Below, in pieces: positions 46,263-60,061 of a stretch of DNA of 64,000 nucleotides. Within the stretch, counting starts at the first letter, position 1. Each line of letters opens with the position of its first letter. Source of the DNA: Sinotaia quadrata (Eukaryota > Mollusca > Gastropoda > Architaenioglossa > Viviparidae); the NCBI GenBank assembly GCA_028829895.1, contig CM054177.1, positions 37,292,564-37,356,563 of the forward strand, read 5' to 3'. The translations under genes and the position numbers were made by a program. The notes beneath the pieces are model-generated. The model was not told where the DNA came from, did not search any database, and was given only the letters and a program-made list of their open reading frames with translations.

Positions 46263-47007
46263 AGTGGGTTTTTCCTCTCGTTCTTCTTTTACCTTTGGTC
46301 ATTCTTCAATCCTCGTAAAATTCACCCCAGTGAACCTGCCTGAATATTGCTTCGATTGGTGTCTAGCAATTGGCTGAGTCTGAGTTCCTGGTGTAATTCA
46401 GAAGTGGGGTGTAATTGACGAACGACTGTCGACCAAGTTGGAGATAATTGAGCCGTTGAGTCCGGTAATCCAGCAGAACTTTGTTGTGGACCACATGCTT
46501 CATTTATCGTCGTCATTTTGAGAAACCAGCTAAGTACAAAGACTGGTGTACTTGAACTAAATAAACTCTATTGCAATCTATTCGAACACTTCGTGTGTTA
46601 GACAAATAGCATAGTATTAGGAGACTTGATGTCGTCTGAATTTGAATATCTTTTGTTATTTGTTTAAATCTTATTAAATTTCTTATTTTATTGTTAACAC
46701 AATTATTGTAGTTGGTTCTTTATGCAAATAGACCTATAGGATTGGGTGGGGGCGAATGAGTCGAGAAAAAGGAGATTGAATGCATAATTAACTATAATTG
46801 TTTAACGTTTCCCAATCCATGCTTTGTACGCAAGTTTACCTGTCTATAAATTTGTTGGCTTAAACTACAAGCATTAAATTTGATCAGACTGAAGGGTGAA
46901 TTTGAGCAGCCAGTCTGTTTCAGGATAGGAGAACGAATTTAAATTAACCTAAATTCTAAAATTCTGGAACATGGTCTATAAATAAAAAATGGACACGTAA
47001 AACTCGT

Positions 47008-47827
47008 TTTCCCATTTTCAATGACATATAACATGTCATTCCATTGGCTTCTGTTTGCACTTAGGAAAGAATGTTTTGGCTTGACTAACAAACCACAGTC
47101 GTAACTGTTTATAAAACTGGGAGATTCTGGTAAAACCAGAAAGGCTTCTTCTTCCCTATAAAATATAATCAGGTAACAATGCTGAGTTTTCCAGTTATTC
47201 ATCCATAACTCCATTCTTTCTTACATACAAATCTCAACTTTCAGTTTCCTGCAACAATATTTATTAGCCCAATCTACGCATACAACATAATAAATACAAC
47301 ATATCGGGTTTGTGAACGGGTTCACTAGAAGCAATGTCAAGTGTTTTGCATACTACATGCAAGCATCATAGTTCACAATTTCCAGAAATAATAGTAATGC
47401 TCACAAAATATATCTGTACATAAAACACAAATATCATATATCAATAGCAAAATGCACGAAATATTTCTAAATCCATTCTCTCTCAATCAGTCACCTCACC
47501 ATTAAGCTAATTGCCGCCTTTCATGATCGAACTTCAAAGTGATTAGAAAATACGCTCCTTTTCAATAGTAAATTTTGATCTCAGGCCATTGGCTCGTCTC
47601 GTTTCTGTAAATCTTAACCATTGGATAATAAAAACTACTCATCCACCTAAAACCGGTTTAGATTACATCAGCAAAACTAGCACAATCTCCAACTTAGTTG
47701 TTTACTCGCTTTAAAAAAAATCATCAAAACCAGTGCCCAAGATCGGGTCACTTTGACATTTAACAATTTATATAATAATTAAATTTAGAAATAGGGATAG
47801 GCAGGCAAATTTATTACTCCAGAGAAT
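47008..47827 (-). mobile_element. Inverted copy of the dispersed repeat at 39797-42660
   Basis: The reverse complement aligns by eye with 40440-40850 and 42430-42660. Shared sites include TATTATCCAATGGTTAAGAT, TTAGCTTAATGGTGAG, GTATGCGTAGATTGGGCTAA and GGAAGAAGMAGCC. It is continuous across the point where the + strand copy carries LTR C. LTR copy D abuts it at 47002, with the duplicated CTCGT. Confidence 0.7.
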
Positions 47828-47965
47828 GTAGTAGGTGTAATGAATGCAGTAGTTGGCGTAGTGGATGTAGTTTATAGTAGTAGTCGGCGTATTGGATGTA
47901 GTAGTTGTAGTGGATGTAATGAATTTTGTAGGTGTAGTGAATGTAGTAAGTGTTGCAGATGTAGT
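47828..47965. repeat. GTAGTG-rich degenerate short repeat
   Basis: Irregular GTAGTAGTT/GTAGTGGAT triplet-like repeats that generate Cys/Ser-rich pseudo-ORFs. Confidence 0.8.
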
Positions 47966-48479
47966 GGGTTTCCAGATCGGTCTTCATCAGTGACACTTGT
48001 CAATTGTTTATGGACATGCATATCCATTGAGAGGTATTTTGCTGTTCAAGCACTGTGTTTATAACTGTGCTGTAAGTTTGCGATGGATTAATTATTGGTC
48101 CGTGGAATACGTTCAACTCACAAACACTTTGCTACACTTCTAGGGTGGATATGAAAGTAGAGCTACTATGTTAACTCTCTTATAGTGACACTAACACTAG
48201 GCGATCAGGTGGAATATTTTTTACAATCATGTAGGTATGTCGAGCTGTCACCTGAGTGTCAAATGTGCAGTGCCGGCAACGCGACAAGTTTAAAAATAAA
48301 TCATTACGAAAGCCCTCTGAATCACCCTCCTATTACAATATTATCTAATGGCCTATCACACCAAAGTCAAAGCATTTTTTTTCTACATGTCTTTCTGATT
48401 GCTAGTGTGTTCATACTTGGAGATTATACATACACGACAAAATTATGAGACATCATTTGTTTACGTGTCTTATGATTTC
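47966..48479. other. No gene recognised
   Basis: An 87-codon ORF at 48185-48448 has no recognisable domain. Confidence 0.5.
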
Positions 48480-48835
48480 TCTTCGTTTTTTTTTACTTAG
48501 TGCTTAAATATAAATGAAAGCTAAATTATTATAATATTGACATTCTTTCTTATTTTACTTAGTGCTTAAATATAAATGAAAGTTAAATTATTATAATATT
48601 GACATTCTTTCTTATTTTACTTAGTGCTTAAATATAAATGAAAGCTAAATTATTATAATATTGACATTCTTTCTTATTTTACTTAGTGCTTAAATATAAA
48701 TGAAAGTTAAATTATTATAATATTGACATTCTTTCTTATTTTACTTAGTGCTTAAATATAAATGAAAGTTTTCTTATTTTACTTAGTGCTTAAATATAAA
48801 TGAAAACCAAATTATTATAATATTGAGTCTTTCTT
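48480..48835. repeat. Minisatellite, 62-bp unit x6
   Basis: TTACTTAGTGCTTAAATATA followed by AATGAAAGYTAAATTATTAT and AATATTGACATTCTTTCTTATT. The fifth unit is shortened. Confidence 0.94.
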
Positions 48836-48885
48836 AATGGAAATTTAATACAAAATAAAATATTTATATATATATTTGCATATAA

Positions 48886-49047
48886 TTGTAATGATCATTG
48901 CTGATTGACTCTACTAACTGTAATGATCATTGCTGATTGACTCTACTAACTGTAATGATCATTGCTGATTGACTCTACTAACTGTAATGATCATTGCTGA
49001 TTGACTCTACTAATTGTAATGATCATTACTCATTGACTCTACTAATG
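48886..49047. repeat. Minisatellite, 32-bp unit x5
   Basis: TGTAATGATCATTGCTGATT followed by GACTCTACTAAC; each unit has a TGATCA palindrome. Confidence 0.94.
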
Positions 49048-49875
49048 CTGATTGTTTTGTCTTTCTTGCAAACATCACGTTTGCATTTTCAAGTTCGGTT
49101 TTAAAGAAACACCACAAAATGAGCGTCATAAATGAAATGAAGTAATATATTGAATACAGAAGTGACGAAAAGAAGTATCAAATCGCTGCTATAAAGAAAA
49201 AAGAAATGCTTAGTTAGTTTTCCAAACTCGCCATTTCGGCTTAGAGAGTGCAATTAATGTCTCACGAGAGAGACACGAGAAAAAGCATACTTTTGTTTGT
49301 GTGCTAATTTAGACAACGTAACTTTGGATGAAAGAAGAAAGAGTTTGGTTCAAATATTAATTGCTGCTATTATACGTGAGTGCATACAGAACTGATGTCA
49401 CCATCTCTGGCTAAAGTTTCAAAATAATTATTTTTAAATCATACAGAGAATTTGAAGTGGAGGTCGAAATTTAAATGGTTAATTATTTTGCAAACACTAT
49501 ATAATTCACTATATAATTAGTAGGATAGATTAGATTTTCTGATTTCATATTAATAACGTTGAAATTATTAAAGTACGTATGTGTGCAATTGCTGAAAGGT
49601 ACAATCACCATTGATATATATAACTTGACATTCATCACATTACCTGTGAGAGTGAAAATTGTAAAGCAAATATTACGTGATTTGTTCGTCACATTTCTTT
49701 ACACGCGGACACTGTCACGTGAGATAAGGTAAGCTAAATAGTTGCTTATGTGTACATTGCATGTTGTACGTTGTCTGTTGTATGCTGCATTGCAAGGCCT
49801 AAACACACTGCCCAGTTCTCCAGGATATAATTATTTATGTTTTTTATTTATGTGCGGATCACCAAAACCACCAAC
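49048..49875. other. AT-rich sequence, no gene recognised
   Basis: Short ORFs only. Confidence 0.5.
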
Positions 49876-50118
49876 ACCACTAACACTACTATACATTCTT
49901 TCTTTTGAATTAGAACTGTAAAACACCACTATAAATTCTTTCCTTTGAATTTGAACTGTAAAGCACCACTATACATTTTTTCTTTCAATTAGAAATGTGA
50001 AAACCGCTACTAATTCTTTCCTTTGAATTAGAACTGTAAAGCACCACTATAAATTTTTTTCTTTAGAAATGTGAAAACCACTACTAATTCTTTCCTTTGA
50101 ATTAGAACTGCGAAAAGC
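49876..50118. repeat. Degenerate minisatellite, about 37-45 bp x5-6
   Basis: Variants of CACTATAAATTCTTTCCTTT followed by GAATTAGAACTGTAAAG. Confidence 0.88.
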
Positions 50119-50204
50119 CACAAAAGCTTATTATACTAAAGCCATACTATTCGGAAAACCTAACGTAACTAATAAAACTTTTCTTATTTTTCTATTAACT
50201 CTAT

Positions 50205-50445
50205 ACCATTTACAGATATGAAGAGCCACAAATCAGAAATCCACTGTATTAAATTCATCCCAATTGTAGATATGAAGAGCCATAAATCAGAAATCCATGC
50301 CATTTGTAGATAGGAAGAGCCACAAATCAGAAATCCACTGTATTAAGTCCTTGCCAATTGTAGATAGGAAGGGCCACAAATCAGAAATCCACTGTATTAA
50401 GCCCGTGCCAATTGTAGATAGGAAGGGCCACAAACCGCCTAAAAT
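50205..50445. repeat. Minisatellite, about 50-bp unit x4-5
   Basis: CCAATTGTAGATAGGAAGRG followed by CCACAAATCAGAAATCCACTGTATTAAG. Weaker copies continue to about 50600. It produces the repeated VDRKGHKSEIHCIK reading frame, which I regard as an artefact. Confidence 0.88.
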
Positions 50446-50605
50446 TTGCTTTATTAGCTCCGAAGCATTTGAAAATATAAAGAGTCACAAACATGCTAAA
50501 AGTTTCGTTTACTGACGCCAAATGAATAAAAGACCAAGAATCGACTAAAACCTGTTATCTTAACTCTAACCATTTCAATATTTGAAAACCCACAGCTACT
50601 AAAGT

Positions 50606-51055
50606 GTATTTCATTAACGCCATACAGACAGTATCCATTGAATTTGGGTTTTTTTTTTTTTAAGGAAGACAAAAGATTGTTTAGAAAAATCTCCGGATTT
50701 GAGGACGTGAAATGTGCAAATAAAACAGGGCTTGTGGCTGTTTCCTGTCACAATTAAGCCATCGGTAAAATGACAACAGAAAAAAGAATTCTTTTTAAAA
50801 GTCCCTGTTTTATTCCAAGCGCGACTTGCTTGCTTTGAAAAGTTCACCCCTTTAGTGTCTGTATTTGCTTAGAGCGGCATGCTATGAATTTCTAATTATC
50901 TACTTAGGGGTCGAATAAGAAATTGACATGCACGTCATTTGAGAGTGAGTTAATGCTCCCTTCAAAGTTCTTAGTTAGAATGTTGCAATTGTTGGAATGA
51001 ATATCTTAACTGTGTATTATTTGTGTCTGTTATCTGAGTTGCTATTTTGATTGTT
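50606..51055. other. No gene recognised
   Basis: A T-run lies at 50650-50662. The 77-codon - strand ORF is not recognisable. Confidence 0.5.
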
Positions 51056-51063
51056 TGCTCACT

Positions 51064-51256
51064 ATTGCTTACCATTTACTGCTTCATTTCTAGTTAATAA
51101 TACTTGTTTACTAATTGGTTGTTAATATTTACTGCTTCATTGCTAGCTAATAATACTTGTTTACTAATTGGTTGTTAATATTTACTGCTTCATTGCTAGC
51201 TAATAATACTTGTTTACTAATTGGTTGTTAATATTTACTGCTTCATTGCTAGCTAA
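51064..51256. repeat. Minisatellite, about 53-55 bp unit x3.5
   Basis: TTTACTGCTTCATTGCTAGC followed by TAATAATACTTGTTTACTAA and TTGGTTGTTAATA. Confidence 0.93.
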
Positions 51257-51480
51257 TATGTTTATGTAAATAGGGACATATTTAATTATGTATAATAACA
51301 CCCAAACTATACATGCTGTAAATATCAATACATATACACTTGTGTGCGTCAAATAAATATAGATATGTATACATAAATATACACGTATAAATCTATAAAC
51401 ATGTGTATAAATATGTTTACGTAAATAGTGACATATTTAATTATGTATAATAACACCCAAACTCTACATGCTGTTTACAT
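51256..51480. repeat. Pair of about 65-bp direct repeats, 155 bp apart
   Basis: ACATATTTAATTATGTATAA followed by TAACACCCAAACT and TACATGCTGT occurs at about 51256-51320 and 51412-51476, with an AT-rich ATAAATATA spacer between them. Confidence 0.85.
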
Positions 51481-52995
51481 TTATTCTTTCTGTGCAATAG
51501 GAAGAACGAAGGTGATTTTATTAATGGCAACTTTAATGTCTACAAACTGATTCTCATCAAGCAGTGTACACTGCAAAGCCTAAACTGTCATGCATAATAT
51601 TTATTATTGTAGTATCGATCATAGAAACGTGTATTTCTATTTTATTCATGTCTGCAGGCATTGTTTTCACGTACATCCTAAAATTTCTAGTACATTCAGA
51701 GGTCTTAATCAACGTTTTCCAATTCGTTCCTAAAACTCTTTCTTCATTCTATCAACTATATACGAGCGAAATGGTGACAATGGAGACAAGCTACATAATA
51801 AAATCTATAAACCCATCTGATGTGACCAGTCACGTCACTTTATAATTGTATTTATGTCTACCCTGCAGGGCGCGTCGATGAGTATGACACTCGACATCAG
51901 TATCTATAGCTACATCTGTACTTTGCGCATGCGCATAAATAACTATGCTACTATTTCTAAGCCAAAGCTATCAGACAGTACTAGTTTGGTAATACAAACT
52001 GTTAACATTGGCATAACAGGAACTAAAGGCACTAGGAAAAGGTGTAAAAATAAAATCTACAGAGAACAGTTTTCACAAATAATCTGAAAGCATTCACACT
52101 GTGTTGTTGTCAGGCACTAATTTTAAAATCTAGATAGTGAAATATGTGGCTATGGTGTTGCTGTTATTTAACGACTAACTTACCAAGTAAATGATGGCAA
52201 ACAAACAACTGTCAAGCCAAGCGTTGCATTTTTGGGCGCTGGTACAAACACCTCTACACCAGGTCTACTACCCGCCAGGACTGGCTCCAATGTTTATGCC
52301 CCATCAAAGAGCGTTTCTCGCCTCACTTCCTTTCTCCATTCACAGAAAATTGCATGTCACTCACGCCAATCAAGCATACAAACACATGCATTCACATGGG
52401 CACACACATACACACTTATGAGTGCACGTTCACATAAGAGATTTTAGATATCAAGCTGGGGCTAAGTAAGTATTAATCAATCACTCAAAAAAACAACCAT
52501 TTCAGTCTCAGTTGTGCCTGTCATACATCACTGTCCTCTCTAAACTTAGCGTACCTTGTTTTCTTCTTGGATGTCCTTCCTGCAGCAGTTTGATATTTAC
52601 AAAATATACATTAAGCTGAACGTTACTTTAATTAAATCAGCCATTAACCTGACTTCTTTCATTATCTCAATTAATCATCTTGTCTTATTTAATAATAAGG
52701 TATGGATTTTTGTTTTATTGCTTACCAAGCAGATTAATTCCAGCAATATTTTTATCTAAATAACTTTCTTTAATAAATCTTTCTTTCCTGTATTTGATTC
52801 TAATAATATTTATAATCTTATCAAATGTTGCTCAGAATTCTCACTCTCTCTCTCTCTCTCACTCCCTCATCTTTCCTTTTAACAGGACATTTCAACTGTT
52901 GTCTTTCTCATTTTTATGCCTATTCTTCTATAATCAGTTATCTTTTAATTGCGTGTACGCTTGCGTGCGTGAATCTGACTTCTTTATATGCATTT
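51481..52995. other. No gene recognised
   Basis: A 93-codon ORF at 51564-51845 has two hydrophobic stretches but no recognisable family. (CT)n lies at 52843-52863 and a short CACACATACACAC patch near 52400. Confidence 0.45.
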
Positions 52996-52997
52996 AT

Positions 52998-53570
52998 GTG
53001 TACAACAATGTACAATGACATTTGTGTTCTTCAATCTTTCTAATGTGTACAACAATGTACAGTGCCATTTGTGTTCTTCAATCTTTCTAATGTGTACAAC
53101 AATGTACAGTGCCATTTGTGTTCTTCAATCTTTCTAATGTGTACAACAATGTACAATGCCATTTGTGTTCTTCAATCTTTCTAATGTGTACAACAATGCA
53201 CAATGCCATTTGTGTTCTTCAATCTTTCTAATGTGTACAACTATGCACAATGCCACTTGTGTTCTTCAATCTTTCTAATGCGTACAACAATGCACAATGG
53301 CACTTGTGTTCTTCAATCTTTTTAATGTGTACAACAATGCACAATGCCACTTGTGTTCTTCAATCTTTCTAATGTGTACAACAATGCACAATGCCACTTG
53401 TGTTCTTCAATCTTTTTAATGTGTACAACTATGCACAATGCCACTTGTGTTCTTCAATCTTTCTAATGTGTACAACAATGTACAGTGCCATTTGTGTTCT
53501 TCAATCTTTCTAATGCGTACAACAATGCACAATGCCACTTGTGTTCTTCAATCTTTCTAATGCGTCTGTC
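52998..53570. repeat. Minisatellite, 47-bp unit x12
   Basis: TGTGTACAACAATGCACAAT followed by GCCACTTGTGTTCTTCAATC and TTTCTAA. Linked variants (GTACAGTGCCATTT versus GCACAATGCCACTT) occur in blocks, with a return of the first type near 53467. Confidence 0.95.
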
Positions 53571-53629
53571 ATGCTAGAATGCTTGATGCAAGCGAGAGCA
53601 ACAGGCTGTTGAGAGCCTAGAATTTATTC

Positions 53630-54075
53630 CAGGTAAGTCGCGACAGTCGAGTTACTCCAGGTAAATCGAGTCATTCACTCCAGGTAAGTCACGTAAATCG
53701 TGTCACTCACTCCAAGTAAGTCAAGTAGAGTCACTAGCTCCAGGTAAGTCACGACAGTCGAGTCACTTACTCCACGTCAATCGATTCACTAGCTCCTGGT
53801 AATTCACGTAAATCGAGTCACTTACTCCAGCTAAGTCACGACAGTCAAGTAACTCACTCTAGGTAAGTGAAGAAAATCGAGTTACTCACTCAAGTTAAGT
53901 CACGTAAATTGAGTCACTCACTCTAGATAAGTCAAGTAAATAAAGTCACTCCAAGTAAGTCACGTGAATTGTCAATCACTCCAAGTAAGTCACGTAAATT
54001 GAGTCAGTCACTCCAAGTAAGTCACGTAAATTGAGTCAATCACTCCTGGTAAGTCACGTCAGTCGAATCACTCAC
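53630..54075. repeat. Minisatellite, about 32-bp unit x14, carrying splice-donor-like motifs
   Basis: Degenerate copies of CACTCCAGGTAAGTCACGTA followed by AATCGAGTCACT. Most units contain GTAAGT or a one-base variant, and exact CAGGTAAGT occurs near 53630, 53681 and 53740. Confidence 0.9.
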
Positions 54076-54693
54076 AGAGCTTACGGCACCAGCGACAGAA
54101 AAATCTCCGCTCAATACCGTCTAGACACGCTCCAAGTCAGTCTGCTGAGAATATTGAAACTTGTATTTATTTTTCAAATCACACTAATCTCATTCGCCGT
54201 GCGTGGCTCTTGAAGGCGACAGACAAATGCGACAGATCTGGCACGTACTCCCACATTTATTTGAAATTTACAATCGTTTCTTAGTTGTTCCCCGCCGGCC
54301 TTGTTCATTTTGACATGTTCAAGTCCGCGTTATGCTTTATCACACGAGAAAAATCACCTGCCTTTCAACGTTTAGAATTGAGATAGATGAATTGATCGTC
54401 GACTAGATCTGTTTTGCGGGTTCCAAATCTGGTGTCATTTCTTCGCTCTGCTCTGTTGGCTTGACACGAGTCAAGCATTGCCGACTTTTCTACTTTATAA
54501 AAAAAAAAGAAAAAAAGTATTAAGTGAAGAAAAATAATTATCGCTAGCACGTAGAAATCTAACTTAACGTAGCTTGTAAGAAATATGTACTGACGTTAGC
54601 AATATTCCAACTTGAAAATCCTTAATAAAAGCTAATAATAAATATTCTATGGATGGATTCCTTGTCAAAGTGGCTCCAAATCTCTCTCTCTCT

Positions 54694-54729
<36 letters not shown>

Positions 54730-55190
54730 TCTTGACTGCCCAATTGCCCACTCCAGCAATGTTTTCCTGCAATTTCCTTGTCACTTGAGGCAGTGAAACG
54801 TGATGAATGAGAATGTGTTACACAAACTCAGCAGTCACTCTGTCACGCACCTGATAAATGAAAGCCAGTGTATCTTCTTCCGCTGCAATCATTTTGGGAC
54901 GAACATTGACTTCTCTGAGAAATGAATTTCTTGGAAAAAAGAACGCTCGCATCTACTCAAACCGATGCCCTTGGAGTGTCAAAACGGAAAGAAGAGGGTT
55001 GGGGTAGAGCCGAGTTTTCATGTCTCTCTCTGACTCTATGACGTCTACAATTCAGTTCTACCAGTCGGAACTGGCTTCTATCGGACAAACAAAAATGCAC
55101 ATTTGAACTCTACCAAATGAACAACGGTTTTCTCTATCAATTAACCTCACTATCCGTTGGCCTCTACTACATTCTTGGAACACTTCCATC
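54076..55190. other. No gene recognised; (TG)n at 54697-54728
   Basis: An A-rich patch lies at 54499-54516. ORFs are short. Confidence 0.5.
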
Positions 55191-55194
55191 CTAC

Positions 55195-55730
55195 TCATTG
55201 GACTACCGTTATTATGTCTTAGGGTTCTAATGTACTTTCATTACTCATTGTCACAGTATTCTTGGGACTCCTTAATGCTGTAAAATTCTAATGTACATTA
55301 ATTATTCTTGGGACTCATTGTCACAGTATTCTTGGGACTCCATAATTCTGTAAAATTCCTATGCACATTAATTATTCTTGGGTCTCCTTAACGTCATAGA
55401 ATTCTAAGGTTCATTTCCTCTAAAGTACATTAAATATTCTTGGGACTCATTAATGCCAGAGTTTTAAAGTACATTAAGGCTCCTTAATGCCAGAAAATTC
55501 TAAGGTACATTAATTATTATAGGGACTCCTCAATGCCTTAGAAATGTAAGGTACATTTTTCTAGGGTACATTAATTATTCTTGTGACTCATTAATGCCAC
55601 AGAGTTTTAAGGCACATTAATTATTCTTGGGACTCGTGAATGCCATAGAGTTGCTAGATATATTAATTACTCTTGGGACTCATTAATGCCAGAGTTCTAA
55701 AGTAAATTAATTATTCTTGGGACTCATTTT
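55195..55730. repeat. Degenerate minisatellite, about 45-50 bp unit, roughly 10 copies
   Basis: Variants of TACATTAATTATTCTTGGGA followed by CTCATTAATGCCATAGAGTTCTAAGG with indels. Confidence 0.88.
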
Positions 55731-56004
55731 AGTCTGTGTTTGTTCAAATAAATACGGAGGTAAAATCAAGCGAGAAACTAATAATGAAACGCTTCTCATT
55801 TCAAGTCTATTCATCAGGTCGTACCCACAACATGAGCATTGTGCACAGCAAGAGGTCTATGTATGCGGCGTTTACAAACTGTTCACTATTAGCATGCAAG
55901 ATTACAGTTTACATTAGTGTTGTACTCAAGATCAAGTAAATATTTAAAACTAAGTTTCAACCTTTCTTGGCACGAATCATGTCTCTAGTCCAGAATGAAA
56001 AATA

Positions 56005-56236
56005 ATTTCCAAAGGAATCTGTCTATCAAAGATACAGAACTCTAAAAGATGTGAACAAAGGGATCTGTCTTAGATACAGAACTCTAAAAGATGTGAACAA
56101 AGGGATCTGTCTTTAAAGATACAGAACTCTAAAAGATGTGAACTAAGGAATCTGTCTATAAAGATACAGAACTCTAAAAGATGTGAACAAAGGAATCTTT
56201 CAAAGATACAGAACTCTAAAAGATGTGAACAAAGGA
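56005..56236. repeat. Minisatellite, about 39-45 bp unit x5
   Basis: GATACAGAACTCTAAAAGAT followed by GTGAACAAAGGAATCTGTCT. The - strand reads through as CSHLLEFCIF-type repeats. Confidence 0.93.
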
Positions 56237-56800
56237 GGAGAGCGGCACCGACGGACGACAATACCATCCCCCCCCACAAGGGGGTAAGTCTAAACAAAAC
56301 TGATAACCTCTCCAGATGAATGGTCGCTTGCAGAAATCAGCCGACAAAAGAAGTAAATGGAACCATCACCACACCACTACCACTACCATCACCATCAAAA
56401 CATGTGGTTATACAGCACTCAGTAAATAAAAGATGTGACTTTACAGCACCCTTCTTGACTCAAATGGAGCTGCCATTAGACATAAGTGTCTCCAGAAAGG
56501 GTGGTGGTGATGGTGGTGGTGGTGGAGACATGAAAATAAACGATGTATAATTTGGGGAAGTCGTTATAATTCCTCACGTTAACGTCACCATTTTTACACA
56601 ACTTTATTGAGCCCTTTGGCGATTTGTATGGATCTGTTGGCTGTTGGTTACAGCGTCTGACATGCATTCTCCATTGATGTTTGTTTTTTTTTCTAAAAGT
56701 GCATGCAGGGTTATATATGTTAACGTTGTTTCGTTTTATAATTCGATGGTTATGATTTAAATTTATTGCCCTTTGTTTTCTCTCGCATACTTCCTAAATA
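56237..56800. other. No gene recognised; GGT-rich stretch at 56500-56526
   Basis: A CACCAC-rich patch (56365-56395) and a (GGT)n patch (56500-56526) face each other 130 bp apart and are partly complementary. No coding signature. Confidence 0.5.
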
Positions 56801-56804
56801 ACTG

Positions 56805-56905
56805 AAATCACTCGTCTGACAAATCACTCATTCGTAAAACACACACTCTGACAAATCACTCGTTCATAAAACACGCAGTCTGATAAATCACTCATTCATA
56901 AAACA
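56805..56905. repeat. Minisatellite, about 36-bp unit x3
   Basis: TCTGACAAATCACTCRTTCA followed by TAAAACACACAG. It directly precedes the LINE tail. Confidence 0.88.
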
Positions 56906-56913
56906 TATATCCA

Positions 56914-58240
<1,327 letters not shown>

Positions 58241-58424
58241 GATATATATATATGGGGAGTCATCCTGTTATCTGTTTACTTTATTTGTTGTTACAGTCTT
58301 TGTTGTCACTGATGTTGTCCCCAATTTTTATTTTGTACGGTTGTCTGAAGATTAGAGATGGTAGCAAGTAAAAGTGTTCCAGCATAAGTTGAATCACGTC
58401 TATAATAGGATAGTTGTAGTATTC

Positions 58425-59010
58425 CACTGTGGGGTGGTTGTAGTGTTTCCACTGTGAGGTGGTTGTAGTGTCCCCACTGTGAAGTGGTTGTAGTGTCCTC
58501 ACCTTGAGGTGATTGTAGTGCCCCACTGTGAGGTGGTTGTAGTGTCCCCACTGTGTGTGGTTTTAGTATCCCAACTGTGAGTGGTTGTAATATCCCTCCT
58601 GTAAGGTGGTTTTAGTTTCCCCACTGTGAGGTGGTTGTAGCGTCCCCACTGTGAGTGGTTTTAGTATCCCCACTGAGAGGTGGTTTTAGTTTTCCAACTG
58701 TGAGGTGGTTGTAGCACTGTGAGTGGTTGTAGAATTCCCATTGTGATATGGTTGTAGTGTCCCCACTGTGAGTGGTTTTAGTATCCCCACTGAGAGGTGG
58801 TTTTAGTTTTCCAACTGTGAGGTGGTTGTAGCACTGTGAGTGGTTGTAGAATTCCCATTGTGATGTGGTTGTAGTGTTCCCACTGTGAGGTGGTTGGAGT
58901 GTCCCCACTGTGGAGTGGTTGTAGTGTCCCCACTGTGAGGTGATTGTATTGTCCCCACTGAGGTGATTGTATTGTCCCCACTGTGGGGTGGTTGTAGTGT
59001 CCCCACTGTG
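58425..59010. repeat. Minisatellite, about 25-bp unit with a 117-bp higher-order repeat
   Basis: About 23 copies of GTGGTTGTAGTGTCCCCACT followed by GTGAG. A composite of five variant units recurs with a 117-bp period (for example GTGAGTGGTTTTAG at 58651 and 58768). The - strand gives the HYNHLTVGTLQPPHSG-type pseudo-proteins. Confidence 0.94.
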
Positions 59011-59084
59011 GAAAATGGTTCTATCTACTTTCCCGTTGGTAACGTGTTTTTTTTTTTTGGTGTTGATGCCTTTGTTGGTTTTCT

Positions 59085-59665
59085 TTATTTTCCGAATCGG
59101 ATTGTTTTTTAAAATTCTTTTCCTTCTTGGATTGTTTTTTAAATTCTTTTCCTTCTTGGATTGTGTTTTTTAAGAATTCTTTTCCGTTTTGAATTGTTGT
59201 TTTTTATATTTTCTGCCTTGGATTTTTTTTATTCTTTTCCGTCTTGGATTGTTCTTTTTTTTTTTTTTTTATTCTTTTCTGTCTTTGATTGTTCTTTTTA
59301 CTCTTTTCCGTCATGGATTGTTCTTTTGTTCTTGTCCGTCTTGGAATTTTAATTTTTTGGTTGTCCGTTTAATTTAATTTTCCGTTTTGGATTGTTCTTT
59401 TTATTCTTTTCAGTCTTAGATTGTTTCTTTTATTCTTTTCCGTCTTTATTGTTTGTTTTAATTCTTTTCCGTCTTTATTGTTTGTTTTAATTCTCTTCTG
59501 TCTTGGATTAAAAAAAAAATTCTTTTCAGTCTTTGTTCTTTTAATTCTTTTCCGTCTTAGAATTCTTTAAATTATTTTCTATCTTGGATTGTTCTTTTTA
59601 TTCTTTTACCGTCTCGGATTGTTTTTTTAATTCTTTTCCGTCTCGGATTGGTTTTGTTAATGTGT
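59085..59665. repeat. T-rich degenerate minisatellite, about 26-33 bp unit, about 20 copies
   Basis: Variants of TTCTTTTCCGTCTTGGATTG followed by TTCTTTTTA. T-run lengths vary from copy to copy. Confidence 0.92.
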
Positions 59666-59933
59666 TTTCTTCATTGTTGTTTCTTTGTGCGTTTGCCTTT
59701 TTCTTCTGTTCTGTCTTGTGTGTTCTTTCTCTTGTGGATTTGTTAGGACAGTTCAACTGTGTTTTATGTCCCACATTGACTGGCTACCTATTTAATTCGT
59801 AAAACTGGCACAAAATGATTTTGTCATTCATTTCATATTATGGTGAAAGGTCCACCAGAAATGTTTTCAAATTTACTCTTAGTAGAGGAGATGTTAACAG
59901 GTTGGTTAACATATCATAAAGGAGGGGGAGGCA

Positions 59934-60000
59934 TGTGGTGGAGTAAATTTGCCTATCTCTATTTCTAAACTTAATAATTATATATTTGTCGCCAATGTTA
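59934..60000 (+). mobile_element. Short fragment of the dispersed repeat seen at 39797
   Basis: TGTGGTGGAGTAAATTTGCC followed by TATCTCTATTTCTAAACTTAAT matches the beginning of the repeat at 39797 and, in reverse complement, the end of 47008-47827. Confidence 0.6.
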
Positions 60001-60061
60001 ATGTGACCTGACCTTAGGCACAGCTTATGATGGTATTTTTTTGTACTAACCTTGACTACTA

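Larger units (their letters stand above)
45309..47002 (+). mobile_element. Solo LTR-like element, group 1 copy D
   Basis: 1694 bp, starting TGTAATAGAGTCAAGAC and ending CACGTAAAA, with a perfect 5-bp duplication CTCGT at 45304-45308 and 47003-47007. It is close to copy B (14321-16013) over the whole length. Landmarks are CACGTGACTAAT near 45516, TTTATATA at 45554-45561, AAGGTAACA at 45682, TTTATTTCCAG to 46262 and GGGTGGGGGCGAATGAGTCG near 46744. A 64-codon - strand ORF at 46322-46516 has a homologous counterpart in copy B and is repeat sequence. Copies C and D lie in the same orientation, but each has its own target duplication, so they are separate insertions rather than the two ends of one element. 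Confidence 0.83.

Noticed and set aside
51564..51845. 93-codon ORF with two hydrophobic segments, considered as a small membrane protein
   Set aside because: AT-rich sequence commonly gives hydrophobic translations; there is no recognisable family, signal or neighbouring exon.
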